From contig DATAGP010000062.1 of assembly GCA_036263655.1 (NCBI GenBank), positions 84,486 to 148,485 on the forward strand: a stretch of 64,000 nucleotides of DNA, given 5' to 3'. The DNA is from Schlegelella_A sp036263655 (GTDB lineage Bacteria > Pseudomonadota > Gammaproteobacteria > Burkholderiales > Burkholderiaceae_C). The position numbers and the translations under genes are program-made. The notes below the pieces were generated by a model. That model saw only the letters and a program-made list of their open reading frames with translations, did no database searches and was not told the origin of the DNA. Positions 18,005 through 26,121 of the stretch are shown here, piece after piece (the stretch's first letter is position 1; every line of letters begins with the position of its first letter).

Positions 18005-18018
18005 TATCACTACGGATA
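18005..18018. promoter_or_regulatory. Putative HipB operator O1
   Basis: Inverted repeat TATC-ACTACG-GATA upstream of the -10 box. It has the same half-sites and the same 6-base spacer as O2, and its centre is 53 bases (about five helical turns) from O2. The half-site core TATC/GATA is shared with known hipBA operators (TATCC-N8-GGATA in E. coli), with a shorter spacer. A further half-site GTATC lies at 18027-18031. Confidence 0.6.
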
Positions 18019-18045
18019 TGGACAGCGTATCTCAGGTGCTATAAT
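18019..18045 (+). promoter_or_regulatory. Promoter of the hipBA operon
   Basis: TATAAT at 18040-18045 is a perfect -10 box, preceded by TG at 18037-18038, giving an extended -10. TGGACA at 18019-18024 is a possible -35 box with a short 15-base spacer. Transcription would begin near 18052, about 24 bases before the hipB start. The box lies between two matching palindromes, which fits autorepression. Confidence 0.65.
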
Positions 18046-18057
18046 ATTTCTACCAAG

Positions 18058-18071
18058 TATCTCTGATGATA
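18058..18071. promoter_or_regulatory. Putative HipB operator O2, just before the hipB start codon
   Basis: Inverted repeat TATC-TCTGAT-GATA, extended by one base each side (GTATC...GATAC). It ends five bases before the hipB ATG and takes the place where a Shine-Dalgarno sequence would be; none is visible. Binding here would cover the transcription start region. Confidence 0.65.
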
Positions 18072-18075
18072 CCTC

Positions 18076-18348
18076 ATGGAGACTTTAGCCGAAGTCGCCG
18101 AAGCCTTGCGCGCGCTCCGCGCGGAAACTGGGCTCACGCAGGAGCAGTTGGCAAAGCGTGCCTCCGTGCCGCGTGTGACGCTGGCGCGTATGGAGACCGC
18201 CAGCCGGGGCGACATGAGCGTGGCCACGCTGCTGCGCCTACTCGGGGCCGCCGGTCACGAGATGGCATTCAAGCGCCACGCCGGACATTCGCGAACGCTC
18301 GAGGACATCCTCGCCGAGCAGCGCAAAGGCGGGAAGACCGAGAAATGA
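18076..18348 (+). CDS. hipB: HipB-type antitoxin, XRE-family DNA-binding protein
   Basis: 90 aa. Residues about 7-62 are a Cro/XRE helix-turn-helix: LRALRAETGLTQEQLAKRA then VPRVTLARMETASRG. The C-terminal ~25 residues (HAGHSRTLEDILAEQRKGG) form the tail that usually contacts HipA. The protein should bind and neutralise the kinase and repress its own operon through the two TATC-N6-GATA palindromes around the promoter. The stop overlaps the hipA start (ATGA). Confidence 0.88.
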   Translation: METLAEVAEALRALRAETGLTQEQLAKRASVPRVTLARMETASRGDMSVATLLRLLGAAGHEMAFKRHAGHSRTLEDILAEQRKGGKTEK

Positions 18349-19796
18349 GCCGCCCCGTTCAGCCCGGAAGCGGCGCGTTGACGCTGACGGGCCAGGCTCC
18401 CACGGTCAAGGTCGGCATGGTGCTGGTGCTGGACGTGAACGTGCTGGGCCGTAAGGTAGGGACGCTGCGCCGGGTCGGCGACGAGTACGTCTTTCAATAT
18501 GACCCCGGCGTCGCGCCCGAGCAGTTCGTGTCTCTTGCTATGCCGGTGCGTATGCAGCCTTGGACTTGGCCGCGCGACCTTCACCCTTACTTCCGGCAGA
18601 ACCTGCCCGAAGGGTTCCTGCTCTCCGTAATCCAAGAGGACTTCGGGCGGCTGCTGGACGGCACGGATCTTTCGGTGCTCGCCGTCGTCGGGTCCGCCTC
18701 CATCGGCCGTGTCACCCTGACTTTGCAGGGGCAGGCTGCGACGACACCGCTGGACGAGTTCGACGTAGGCACAGTCCTTCACGGGGATAACACACACGAG
18801 CACTTCGCCGAGCTCGTGCGCCACCATGCGCGCGCGGCGATCTCCGGCGCAGTCCCCAAGTTCCTTGCCCCCGAAGCACTAGCCGCGGCCGAGGTCGACG
18901 CCCTGCCTCAAGCCGAGGCCGCTGGCCTCGGCAAGCCCTCGATGCGCACGGGCCGCTACATCGTGAAGGGGTCCGACGATAAGACGCCCTACCTTGGCTT
19001 CAACGAGTTCTACTCGATGCGCCTCATTGAGCGCATCGGCGCCGTCCCGGTGGCGAAGACGATCATGTCAGACGACGGGCGGGTGCTGTTGGTGGAGCGC
19101 TTCGACGTGGATCAGAACGGCGTGCCCGTCCGCGGCGTCGAGGACTTGTGCGGGCTTCTCGGCCTTCCACCTAATGAGAAGTACTCACCCAGCACCGAGC
19201 AAGTCGTTAAGGCGGCTCGCGCATATTTCGCGAGCGATCGATGGAGCGACAACGCTCGCCGGCTGGCTTGGCTGATCCTCGCGACCTATGTTGTGCGCAA
19301 CGCCGATTGCCACGCGAAGAACATCGCCCTCACCTACACGGACGCGGATGACGTCGAGTTCACGCCCGTCTATGACATGGTAACTACCCAAGCGTACCCC
19401 CAGTACGCCAAGAACCCTCCAGCGCTGACGATCGACGGCCGCCGAACGTGGGCGGCAGGGAGCACGCTGAGCCGCTTCTTCGGCACAAGGTTGAACATCC
19501 CCGCCAAGGAGTACGCGCGCATGGTGGAGGCGCTATGCGATGCAGCCGTCGATACGGGAAAAGAAGTGATCGCCCGGAGCGATGAGCGCCCCGAGTGGCG
19601 CGGCGTAGCCAAGAACATGGTGCACGCATGGAACGACGGGATGGAGTCGCTACGCAGTGTCAAGCCCGATGCTTCGCTTCGCGAGCTCACGTCGAGCATC
19701 GACGAGGCGAGGTTCTCCGGCCCTGGCAAGTCCCCTGCCGAAGAGAAACAAGGCCGGTCGTCACTGCTCCCCAAGCGCGGCGGGCGCGCGTTCTGA
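18345..19796 (+). CDS. hipA: HipA-type serine/threonine kinase toxin
   Basis: 483 aa from the ATG overlapping the hipB stop. The N-terminal HipA_N-like part (VGTLRRVGDEYVFQYDP; LPEGFLLSVIQEDFG) is followed by the kinase core: the phosphorylated loop ISGAVPKF (S167 is in the position of the autophosphorylated serine), RYIVKG, NEFYSMRLIERIG, LLVERFD, catalytic NADCHAKN (D321, N326) and metal-binding D344 in VYDM. HipA kinases phosphorylate aminoacyl-tRNA synthetases or related targets and halt growth until balanced by HipB. About 40 residues longer than E. coli HipA, mainly a lysine-rich C-terminus. All key residues are present, so this pair looks intact, unlike most of the island. Confidence 0.92.
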   Translation: MSRPVQPGSGALTLTGQAPTVKVGMVLVLDVNVLGRKVGTLRRVGDEYVFQYDPGVAPEQFVSLAMPVRMQPWTWPRDLHPYFRQNLPEGFLLSVIQEDFGRLLDGTDLSVLAVVGSASIGRVTLTLQGQAATTPLDEFDVGTVLHGDNTHEHFAELVRHHARAAISGAVPKFLAPEALAAAEVDALPQAEAAGLGKPSMRTGRYIVKGSDDKTPYLGFNEFYSMRLIERIGAVPVAKTIMSDDGRVLLVERFDVDQNGVPVRGVEDLCGLLGLPPNEKYSPSTEQVVKAARAYFASDRWSDNARRLAWLILATYVVRNADCHAKNIALTYTDADDVEFTPVYDMVTTQAYPQYAKNPPALTIDGRRTWAAGSTLSRFFGTRLNIPAKEYARMVEALCDAAVDTGKEVIARSDERPEWRGVAKNMVHAWNDGMESLRSVKPDASLRELTSSIDEARFSGPGKSPAEEKQGRSSLLPKRGGRAF

Positions 19797-19863
19797 CAAT
19801 GTCCGCGCGCGCGCTTACGCTTTGCGAGTCGCGCTTGGCACCGAATGAAAGTAGCTGACCGCG

Positions 19864-20481
19864 TCAGAGATCTTGAACCGTGATCACCCGTCCGGGTGGC
19901 ACGAAGAGCACTACTCGCTTCGCCTTAAAACGATTGCGCGCGATGAGAGCCCTGATCTCTTCCACCTGGCGATTGAAGTGCTTGGCGATAGAGGCGAGTG
20001 GCGGAGGCACTGGCAGCGAGAAGACGACCGTTACGCCACCATAGTCCTTCTGCGACTTCGACTGCGCCGTGCGGTCTATAGAGGGATAGAGGCTGCCAAG
20101 TGGATCGTCGTGGTCAGGGGCTTGCATCAACCCAACGCCGACCGCCACAACACGCTTGGCTGATTCGCTGGTGAATTGGCCATCGTGGGGGCGAGCAAAC
20201 TCAAGTCGATCTACCTCGTTTACATTCAGATCGTAGACGAGCGCGTCATATCCCTGGTTCCCCAGCACCAGTCGAACCGTGTGGTCAGGTGGGTACTCCG
20301 CCTCGGCGAAGTCGCACAAGGCCAGTACTTCGTCGAGGAACTCCTTGTATAGACCACGCTTTGTCATGCCCAGCGCAAACTCATCTCGATTCGCTCGTAC
20401 GTCGGCGCGCACGCGCTCGACAAACTCGCGCAATTCCGACGGCGTGCGTGGTGCTTCAAGGTCGGAGGGATTGAGGCGCAT
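19864..20481 (-). CDS. Hypothetical island protein
   Basis: 205 aa from the ATG at 20481. N-terminal helices (TPSELREFVERVRADVRANR, KEFLDEVLALCDFAEAEYPP) precede a beta-rich centre (HTVRLVLGNQGYDALVYDL; RVVAVGVGLM) and a C-terminus of the form RALIARNRFKAKRVVLFVPP. No family recognised; it reads like a genuine protein. The frame stays open to 20589, but that extension overlaps the excisionase remnant on the other strand and lacks family-like sequence, so a start near 20481 is preferred; the true N-terminus may have been lost at a breakpoint near 20490. Convergent with hipA. Confidence 0.55.
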   Translation of the reverse strand: MRLNPSDLEAPRTPSELREFVERVRADVRANRDEFALGMTKRGLYKEFLDEVLALCDFAEAEYPPDHTVRLVLGNQGYDALVYDLNVNEVDRLEFARPHDGQFTSESAKRVVAVGVGLMQAPDHDDPLGSLYPSIDRTAQSKSQKDYGGVTVVFSLPVPPPLASIAKHFNRQVEEIRALIARNRFKAKRVVLFVPPGRVITVQDL

Positions 20482-20501
20482 CACGATTTCGCAGTCTCGA
20501 A

Positions 20502-20654
20502 CCGCTCCCTCCGCCGTTCCGTGCTCCGGCACGAGTTCTCCGCTGGCGCAAGAAGGACGTGAAGGCGTGGAGCGACAAAGTCGCTGCACTCACACCTCGC
20601 CGCTTGACTGCTGACGAATGGCGGCGGCCGAAGTCCCCGACGCAGCGCTACTGA
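20502..20654 (+). pseudogene. AlpA-like excisionase, C-terminal remnant
   Basis: The frame reads PLPPPFRAPARVLRWRKKDV, then KAWSDKVAALTPRRL, and stops at 20652. The pattern LPPPxR...RVLRWRKxDVxAW is the second half of AlpA/MerR-like winged-helix excisionases, which assist excision of tRNA-integrated elements. The first helix-turn-helix half is missing: in frame upstream there is a stop at 20472 and no start codon. The remnant lies ~160 bases from the tRNA gene, where such an element would have its integrase. Confidence 0.6.
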
Positions 20655-20745
20655 TCACGAAGAAATCGGGGTCGCACCTCGGGCTACTGGGGCACTGGTG
20701 TTATTCACAGTGTAGCAGCTGCCGACCAGCACTTCAAGCCTGGAC

Positions 20746-20767
20746 GGTGGCTACATGGTGGCTACAT
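20746..20767. repeat. Two tandem copies of an 11-base repeat next to the tRNA
   Basis: GGTGGCTACAT occurs twice without a gap, 47 bases from the tRNA 3' end. Short direct repeats of this kind are often arm-type integrase binding sites at the end of tRNA-integrated elements. That role is inferred from position only. The region 20655-20813 contains no gene. Confidence 0.45.
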
Positions 20768-20813
20768 GGCGGGTCGGTAAATCTTGCGCCGCGAAAACAG
20801 CGCCAATCTTCAT

Positions 20814-20890
20814 TGGTAGGCCGTACAGGATTTGAACCTGTGACCAAAGGATTATGAGTCCTCTGCTCTAACCGACTGAGCTAACGGCCC
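20814..20890 (-). tRNA. tRNA with anticodon CAU (Met, or Ile2 if lysidine-modified)
   Basis: 77 bases including the encoded CCA (TGG at 20814-20816). Acceptor GGGCCGT pairs with ACGGCCT with a G-U first pair, the D-arm AGCTCAGTCGGTTAGAGC and T-arm CAGGTTCAAATCCTG are standard, and the anticodon loop is CTCATAA. Sequence alone does not tell elongator Met from Ile2. Its 3' end faces the island, the usual attachment side. Confidence 0.93.
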
Positions 20891-20922
20891 CCGCGGAATC
20901 TTCGCATGGCCCGCTCAAGCGG

Positions 20923-21948
20923 CTACTTGAGGCTCAACGCGTTGCTCACCAGCCGCGAGGTGATGTCGACGATCTGGATCATCCGGTTGTAGGCCATGCG
21001 CGTGGGACCGATCACGCCGAGCGTGCCGACGACGCGACCATCGACTTCGTACGGCGCCGACACCACCGACAGCTCCTCGTAGGGAACGACCATGCTCTCG
21101 CCGCCGATGTAGATGCGCACGCCCTCGGCACGGCTCGAGACCTCGAGAAGCCGGATGAGTTGCGTCTTCTGCTCGAAGAGGTCGAACAGCTTGCGCAGGC
21201 TCCCGAGATCGCTCGACAGGTCCTGCACCGCCAGCAGGTTCCGCTCGCCCGCGACGACCACCTGCTCGTGGCGCTCGGCCATGGCCTCGCTGCCGGCCTG
21301 CACGGCCGCCTGCATCAGCGCCGAGATCTCGCTGCGCAGCGCATCCACCTCGGTCCGCAGGCGCTCGCGCACCTCGTCGAGGGTCAGCCCGCTGTAGTGG
21401 GCCGTGAGGTAGTTGCTGGCCTCGAGAAGCTGCCCCGCGGTGTAGTCCTGCGCCGTGAAGATCACCCGGTTCTGCACGTCACCGTCGGGCGCGACCAGGA
21501 TCACCAGGACACGACGCTCGGAGAGCCGCATGAACTCGATGTGGTGAACGATGCTCGCCTTCTTGGGCGCGGTGATCACGCCGACGAAGCTCGACAGGCT
21601 CGAGAGCAGCTGCGCGGCATTGGCGATCACGCGCTGCGGCTGATCGGGCTGAAGCTGCGCCTCGATGGGCGGCTCGCCCGCCGGCGGGCTCAGCGTCTGC
21701 GGCTGAGCGGTGAGCATCGCGTCGACGAAGAGCCGGTAGCCCTTCGGCGTGGGGATGCGGCCGGCACTCGTGTGCGGGCTGGTGATGAGACCCAGCTCCT
21801 CGAGATCGGCCATGACGTTGCGGATCGTGGCCGGCGACAGCTCGAGGCCGCTGGCTCGCGAGAGCGTGCGCGAACCGACCGGATGGCCGTCCGCGATGTA
21901 GCGTTCGACCAGTGTCTTGAGGAGGGTCTTGGCGCGCTCGTCGAGCAT
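20923..21948 (-). CDS. hrcA: Heat-inducible transcription repressor HrcA
   Basis: 341 aa. N-terminal winged helix (LLKTLVERYIADGHPVGSRT, SPATIRNVMADLEELG) and the GAF-like C-terminal domain (VLVILVAPDGDVQNRV; GTLGVIGPTRMAYNRMI). HrcA represses groE and dnaK operons by binding CIRCE elements together with GroEL. Divergent from nadK, an arrangement common in betaproteobacteria. I see no CIRCE palindrome in the 68-base gap to nadK. Confidence 0.96.
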   Translation of the reverse strand: MLDERAKTLLKTLVERYIADGHPVGSRTLSRASGLELSPATIRNVMADLEELGLITSPHTSAGRIPTPKGYRLFVDAMLTAQPQTLSPPAGEPPIEAQLQPDQPQRVIANAAQLLSSLSSFVGVITAPKKASIVHHIEFMRLSERRVLVILVAPDGDVQNRVIFTAQDYTAGQLLEASNYLTAHYSGLTLDEVRERLRTEVDALRSEISALMQAAVQAGSEAMAERHEQVVVAGERNLLAVQDLSSDLGSLRKLFDLFEQKTQLIRLLEVSSRAEGVRIYIGGESMVVPYEELSVVSAPYEVDGRVVGTLGVIGPTRMAYNRMIQIVDITSRLVSNALSLK

Positions 21949-22016
21949 CGTTGCAGCAGGCTGTCGGAAGGATTTTCGCCTGCGTGAAAAGAGGTCGCTG
22001 TGGTGTAATCCCGCGA

Positions 22017-22892
22017 ATGGCGACCCGCTTTTGGCACGCTGCGATCGTCGGCAAGTTCAACGCCGGCGGCATTCGCAAAGAGCTGGAAAAGGTCGCTGCC
22101 TTTCTCGTCGGCCAGGGGCTCGCCGTGGCGGTCGAGGAGGAGACGGCCGCCAACACCGGCATCGTCGACTATCCCCGCCTCGACGCGAATGCCCTCGGCG
22201 CGCATTGCGACATCGCCGTCGTTCTCGGCGGCGACGGAACGATGCTCGGCATCGCGCGACAGTTGGCGCGGCACGGCACGCCGCTCGTCGGCATCAACCA
22301 GGGCCGGCTCGGATTCATCACCGACATCGCGCTGGACGAGTTCGAGGGCGCCTTGTCACCCATCCTCGCCGGCGAGTTCGAGGAAGAGCAGCGGACGATG
22401 CTCGAAGGCGGCGTGCGCCGTGACGGCGACACGATCTTCGAGAGCTTCGCGCTGAACGACGTGATCGTCTCCCGCGGCGCCACGGCCGGCATGGTCGAGC
22501 TGCGCATCGCGATTGACGGCGACTTCGTCGCGAACTTTCGCGCCGACGGCCTCATCGTCGGCTCGCCGACAGGCTCGACCGCGTACGCGCTGTCGGCGGG
22601 CGGCCCCATCCTCCACCCGGGCATCGCCGGCTGGGTGCTCGTGCCGATCGCGCCCCACGACCTCTCGAACCGTCCCATCGTCGTGCCGGACTCCGGCGAG
22701 GTCTGCATCGAGATCGTCGCCGGGCGCGATGCGAGCGTGAACTTCGACATGCAGTCGCTGACGAGCCTGGTGCACGGCGATCGAATCAGCGTGCGCCGCT
22801 CGCCGCATCGCGTCCGCTTCCTGCACCCGCGCGGCTGGAGCTACTACGCGACCCTGCGCGGCAAGCTGCACTGGGCTGCCGGAACCGCCTGA
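22017..22892 (+). CDS. nadK: NAD kinase
   Basis: 291 aa; makes NADP from NAD and ATP in the cytoplasm. The GGDGTML motif lies in VVLGGDGTMLG, NE/D-type SFALNDVIVSRG follows, and SPTGSTAYALSAGGPI is the second family signature. ATG 22017 chosen because the family begins a few residues before the first strand (WHAAIVGKF); the frame is open further upstream but overlaps hrcA regulatory sequence. Followed by recN nine bases later. Confidence 0.95.
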   Translation: MATRFWHAAIVGKFNAGGIRKELEKVAAFLVGQGLAVAVEEETAANTGIVDYPRLDANALGAHCDIAVVLGGDGTMLGIARQLARHGTPLVGINQGRLGFITDIALDEFEGALSPILAGEFEEEQRTMLEGGVRRDGDTIFESFALNDVIVSRGATAGMVELRIAIDGDFVANFRADGLIVGSPTGSTAYALSAGGPILHPGIAGWVLVPIAPHDLSNRPIVVPDSGEVCIEIVAGRDASVNFDMQSLTSLVHGDRISVRRSPHRVRFLHPRGWSYYATLRGKLHWAAGTA

Positions 22893-22901
22893 GCGCACGT
22901 C

Positions 22902-24614
22902 ATGCTGCACCGGCTTGCCATCCGCGACTTCGTCATCGTCGATCGGCTCGAGATCGAGTTCGACGCCGGCCTCACCGTGCTCACGGGCGAGACCGGTGCC
23001 GGCAAGTCGATCCTCGTCGACGCGCTGCAGCTCGCGCTCGGCGGCCGCGGCGATGCCGGCGTGGTGCGCGAAGGTGCGTCCCGGGCCGAGATCGCGGCCG
23101 AGTTCGACACGCCGCCCGGCTTCGCTGCCTGGCTCGCCGAGTCCGGCTTCGAGACCGATGCCGGCGATGCCGGTCGCATCCTGATCCGCCGCAGCATCGA
23201 CGCGCAGGGGAAGAGCCGGGCCTGGATCAACGGCGGCGGCGCGACCGTCGCGCAGCTTCGCGAAGCCGGCGAGCGCCTGCTCGACATCCACGGCCAGCAC
23301 GCCTGGCAGAGCCTGACCCGTCCGGCGTCGGTCCGTGCCATCCTCGACGCCTACGCCCGCATCGACGCCCGGCCGCTCGCCGGACGCTGGTCTGCGCTGC
23401 GCGACCGCACGCAGGCGCTCGCGGCAGCGCGCGAGCAGCAGGGCAGCCTCGAGCGCGAACGCGAGCGGCTCGCTTGGCAGATCGGCGAAGTCGAGCGGCT
23501 CGGGCCCGGCGCCGACGAGTGGGATGAGCTCGATTCCGAGCACACGCGGCTCGCCCATGCGCAGTCGCTGATCGACGCGGCGCGTGCGGCGCTCGACGCG
23601 ATCGGCGAGGCCGACGTCGCTGCCGATGCGCTCGCCGGGCGGGCCATCGATGCGCTCGAGGGCGTCACCGAATTCGATGCCCGTCTGGAAGGCCCCTTGG
23701 AGTCGCTGCGCGGCGCGCAGGCGCAGTTGCAGGATGCTGCGCACACCCTGGCCAGCTACCTCGACCGCGCCGAGCTCGATCCCGAGCGCCTGCGTGCACT
23801 CGACGAGCGCCTGTCGGCCTGGATCGGCCTGGCCCGCCGGCATCGCCGCCTGCCGGCCGAGCTGCCCGCGCTGCTTGCGCAGTGGAAGGGCGAACTGAAG
23901 GCGCTCGACGCGGCAGCCGACCTCGACGCACTGCAGGCCGCGAGCGAGCAGGCCCGCGCCGCCTACGACGCCGAAGCGCGACGCGTGTCGGCAGCGCGTC
24001 GCGTGGCGGCACCGAAGCTGGCCGCGGCCGTGACGCGCTCGATGCAGCAGCTCGGGATGGCGGGCGGCCGCTTCGAGGTCGCGCTGGCCGGCACCGAGGG
24101 GCCGCAATCGTTCGGCCTCGAGTCGGCGGAATTCCTGGTCGCTGGCCACGCCGGCAGCACGCCTCGGCCGCTCGGCAAGGTCGCCTCCGGCGGCGAGCTG
24201 TCGCGCATCGCCCTGTCGGTGGCGGTCGTCACCGCCGAGCTCGATGCGGGCGAGGAGACGCCGTCGACGCTCATCTTCGACGAAGTCGATGCCGGCATCG
24301 GCGGCGCCGTGGCCGAGACGGTCGGGCGACTGATGAAGCAGCTCGGGCGCGGTCGGCAGGTGCTCGCGGTCACGCACCTGCCGCAGGTCGCCGCCTGCGC
24401 CGATCGCCACTTCGTCGTCGCCAAGGACGCGTCCGGCGGGCAGGCCCGGAGCACCGTCGCGACGGTCGCCGGCGAGTCGCGCGTCGCCGAGATCGCGCGC
24501 ATGCTCGGCGGCGAGAAGCTCTCGTCGACCAGCCTCGCGCACGCCCAGGAAATGCTCAAGTCGAGCGCCGAGGAACGCCCGGCACGCGCCGCACCGCGAA
24601 GGGCCGCGCGATGA
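22902..24614 (+). CDS. recN: DNA repair protein RecN
   Basis: 570 aa SMC-like ATPase that acts in double-strand break repair. Walker A TGETGAGKS near residue 30, two coiled-coil arms in the middle (rich in E, R, A), then the ABC-type signature KVASGGELSRIALS and Walker B LIFDEVDAGIGG. Full length for the family (about 550-560). The stop overlaps the next start (ATGA), so recN, rapZ and the Lon-N gene form one coupled unit with nadK. Confidence 0.96.
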   Translation: MLHRLAIRDFVIVDRLEIEFDAGLTVLTGETGAGKSILVDALQLALGGRGDAGVVREGASRAEIAAEFDTPPGFAAWLAESGFETDAGDAGRILIRRSIDAQGKSRAWINGGGATVAQLREAGERLLDIHGQHAWQSLTRPASVRAILDAYARIDARPLAGRWSALRDRTQALAAAREQQGSLERERERLAWQIGEVERLGPGADEWDELDSEHTRLAHAQSLIDAARAALDAIGEADVAADALAGRAIDALEGVTEFDARLEGPLESLRGAQAQLQDAAHTLASYLDRAELDPERLRALDERLSAWIGLARRHRRLPAELPALLAQWKGELKALDAAADLDALQAASEQARAAYDAEARRVSAARRVAAPKLAAAVTRSMQQLGMAGGRFEVALAGTEGPQSFGLESAEFLVAGHAGSTPRPLGKVASGGELSRIALSVAVVTAELDAGEETPSTLIFDEVDAGIGGAVAETVGRLMKQLGRGRQVLAVTHLPQVAACADRHFVVAKDASGGQARSTVATVAGESRVAEIARMLGGEKLSSTSLAHAQEMLKSSAEERPARAAPRRAAR

Positions 24615-25504
24615 GCGATCCCGAAGGGACCGGCGCCTCCCTCGTGCACGGCACGCGTCTGCGCGAGATCGTCCTGGTCACCGGCATCTCCGGCTCCGGC
24701 AAATCGGTGGCTCTGCACGCCCTCGAGGACGCCGGCTTCTTCTGCGTCGACAACCTGCCCCCGGAGCTGCTGCGCGACTTCATCCGGCTCGAGCAGGAGC
24801 GGCAGGACCGCCGCATCGCCGTTGCCGTCGACGTGCGCAGCGCCGGCTCGCTGCCGCACCTGCTGCCGATGCTGATCCAGCTGCAGGCCGAGGGCCTGTC
24901 GATCCACGCCGTCTTCCTCGATGCGACCACGCCGGCTCTCGTGCGCCGCTTCTCCGAGACGCGACGGGCACATCCGCTCGCCGACCGTGGCGTCCTCGTC
25001 GACGCCATCGAGCTCGAGCGCGAGCTGCTGGCCGAACTGCGCGAGGTCTCGACGGTGATCGACACCAGCCTGCTCCGCCCCACGCAGCTGCGGGCCTGGA
25101 TGCGTGACCTGGTGGGGGCGACGGACAGCCGCCTCACGCTGGTGTTCGAGAGCTTCGCGTTCCGCAACGGCGTGCCGCTCGACGCCGACTACGTGTTCGA
25201 CGTCCGCGTGCTGCCGAACCCGCACTACGTCCGCGAGCTGCGGCCTCTCACCGGCCGCGACCCGAGCGTGGCCGCGTACCTCCAAGCCCAGCCCGAGGCG
25301 CGCGAGATGGTGGATCAGATCGAGGCCTTCCTGCGCCGGTGGCTGCCGGCCTTCGAAGCGGACCAGCGCAGCTACCTGACCGTCGCGATCGGCTGCACCG
25401 GCGGGCAGCATCGCTCGGTGTGGCTCACCGAACTGCTGGCCCAGCGCTTCGCCGCGAGCACCGCCACCGTCATCCGCCACCGCGAGCTCGACCTCGCCCC
25501 ATGA
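24611..25504 (+). CDS. rapZ: RNase adapter/nucleotide-binding protein RapZ
   Basis: 297 aa. Walker A GISGSGKS, VDNLPPELL, and the C-terminal GCTGGQHRSVWLTELLAQRF are diagnostic of the RapZ/YvcJ family. In enterobacteria it guides RNase E to the small RNA GlmZ to control amino-sugar synthesis; in betaproteobacteria the role is less clear. In many relatives it is next to hprK/ptsN; here it follows recN with ATGA overlap. The frame is open for 240 codons upstream inside recN, but that part is a shadow. Confidence 0.95.
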   Translation: MSDPEGTGASLVHGTRLREIVLVTGISGSGKSVALHALEDAGFFCVDNLPPELLRDFIRLEQERQDRRIAVAVDVRSAGSLPHLLPMLIQLQAEGLSIHAVFLDATTPALVRRFSETRRAHPLADRGVLVDAIELERELLAELREVSTVIDTSLLRPTQLRAWMRDLVGATDSRLTLVFESFAFRNGVPLDADYVFDVRVLPNPHYVRELRPLTGRDPSVAAYLQAQPEAREMVDQIEAFLRRWLPAFEADQRSYLTVAIGCTGGQHRSVWLTELLAQRFAASTATVIRHRELDLAP

Positions 25505-26118
25505 CGGCCGCGGTCCACCCCGAGCTGGCGCTGTTTCCGCTGCGGACGGTGCTCTTTCCGGGCGGACTGCTCGAGCTGAAGATCTTCGAGGCGCGCTACC
25601 TGGACCTGATGTCCACGTGCATGCGCGAGCAGCGCCCGTTCGGCGTCGTGGCCCTCAAGAGCGGCAGCGAGGCGCAGGTGTCGACCGAGCCGGTGGCCCT
25701 GCACGAGGCGGGGACGCTCGCCGAACTGATGGAGGTCGACAGCGCACGCGCGGGCATCCTTCTCGTCCGTGCGCGCGGCACGCGGCGCTTCCTTCTCGAG
25801 TCCGCCGAGCAGCGGCCCGGCGGCCTGTGGGTGGGCCGCGCCCGCGAGCTCCCCGAAGACGAGATCGTCCCGCCGGAGGCGGCCCACGGCGGCGCCGTCC
25901 GCGGCCTCGCGGATGCGATCGCGACGCTGGCCAAACAGGGCGCCGATCCGTTCACGAAGCCGCACCGCCTCGACAGCGCCGGCTGGGTCGCCGACCGCTG
26001 GTGCGAGATCCTGCCCTTGCCGCTCGCGACGAAGGTGCGGCTGATGGCGTTCACGGGGCCGCTCGAGCGGCTGCAGGTCGTCGATGCCTTCCTGAACAGC
26101 GGCGCGCCTGCGCACTGA
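25501..26118 (+). CDS. Lon N-terminal-domain protein (LON substrate-binding family)
   Basis: 205 aa consisting only of the LON substrate-recognition domain: ALFPLRTVLFPGGLLELKIF and EARYLDLMSTCMRE at the start, no AAA or protease part. Such stand-alone proteins are common in proteobacteria; their role is unsettled, perhaps peptide binding. Start ATG 25501 overlaps the rapZ stop by four bases. Confidence 0.9.
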   Translation: MTAAVHPELALFPLRTVLFPGGLLELKIFEARYLDLMSTCMREQRPFGVVALKSGSEAQVSTEPVALHEAGTLAELMEVDSARAGILLVRARGTRRFLLESAEQRPGGLWVGRARELPEDEIVPPEAAHGGAVRGLADAIATLAKQGADPFTKPHRLDSAGWVADRWCEILPLPLATKVRLMAFTGPLERLQVVDAFLNSGAPAH

Positions 26119-26121
26119 ACG

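Noticed and set aside
17632..18066. Possible small membrane protein with a run of isoleucine and methionine
   Set aside because: The hydrophobic run comes from the trinucleotide repeat, and the frame crosses the hipBA promoter and operators.
21949..22016. CIRCE element in the hrcA-nadK gap
   Set aside because: No TTAGCACTC/GAGTGCTAA inverted repeat is present in the gap.
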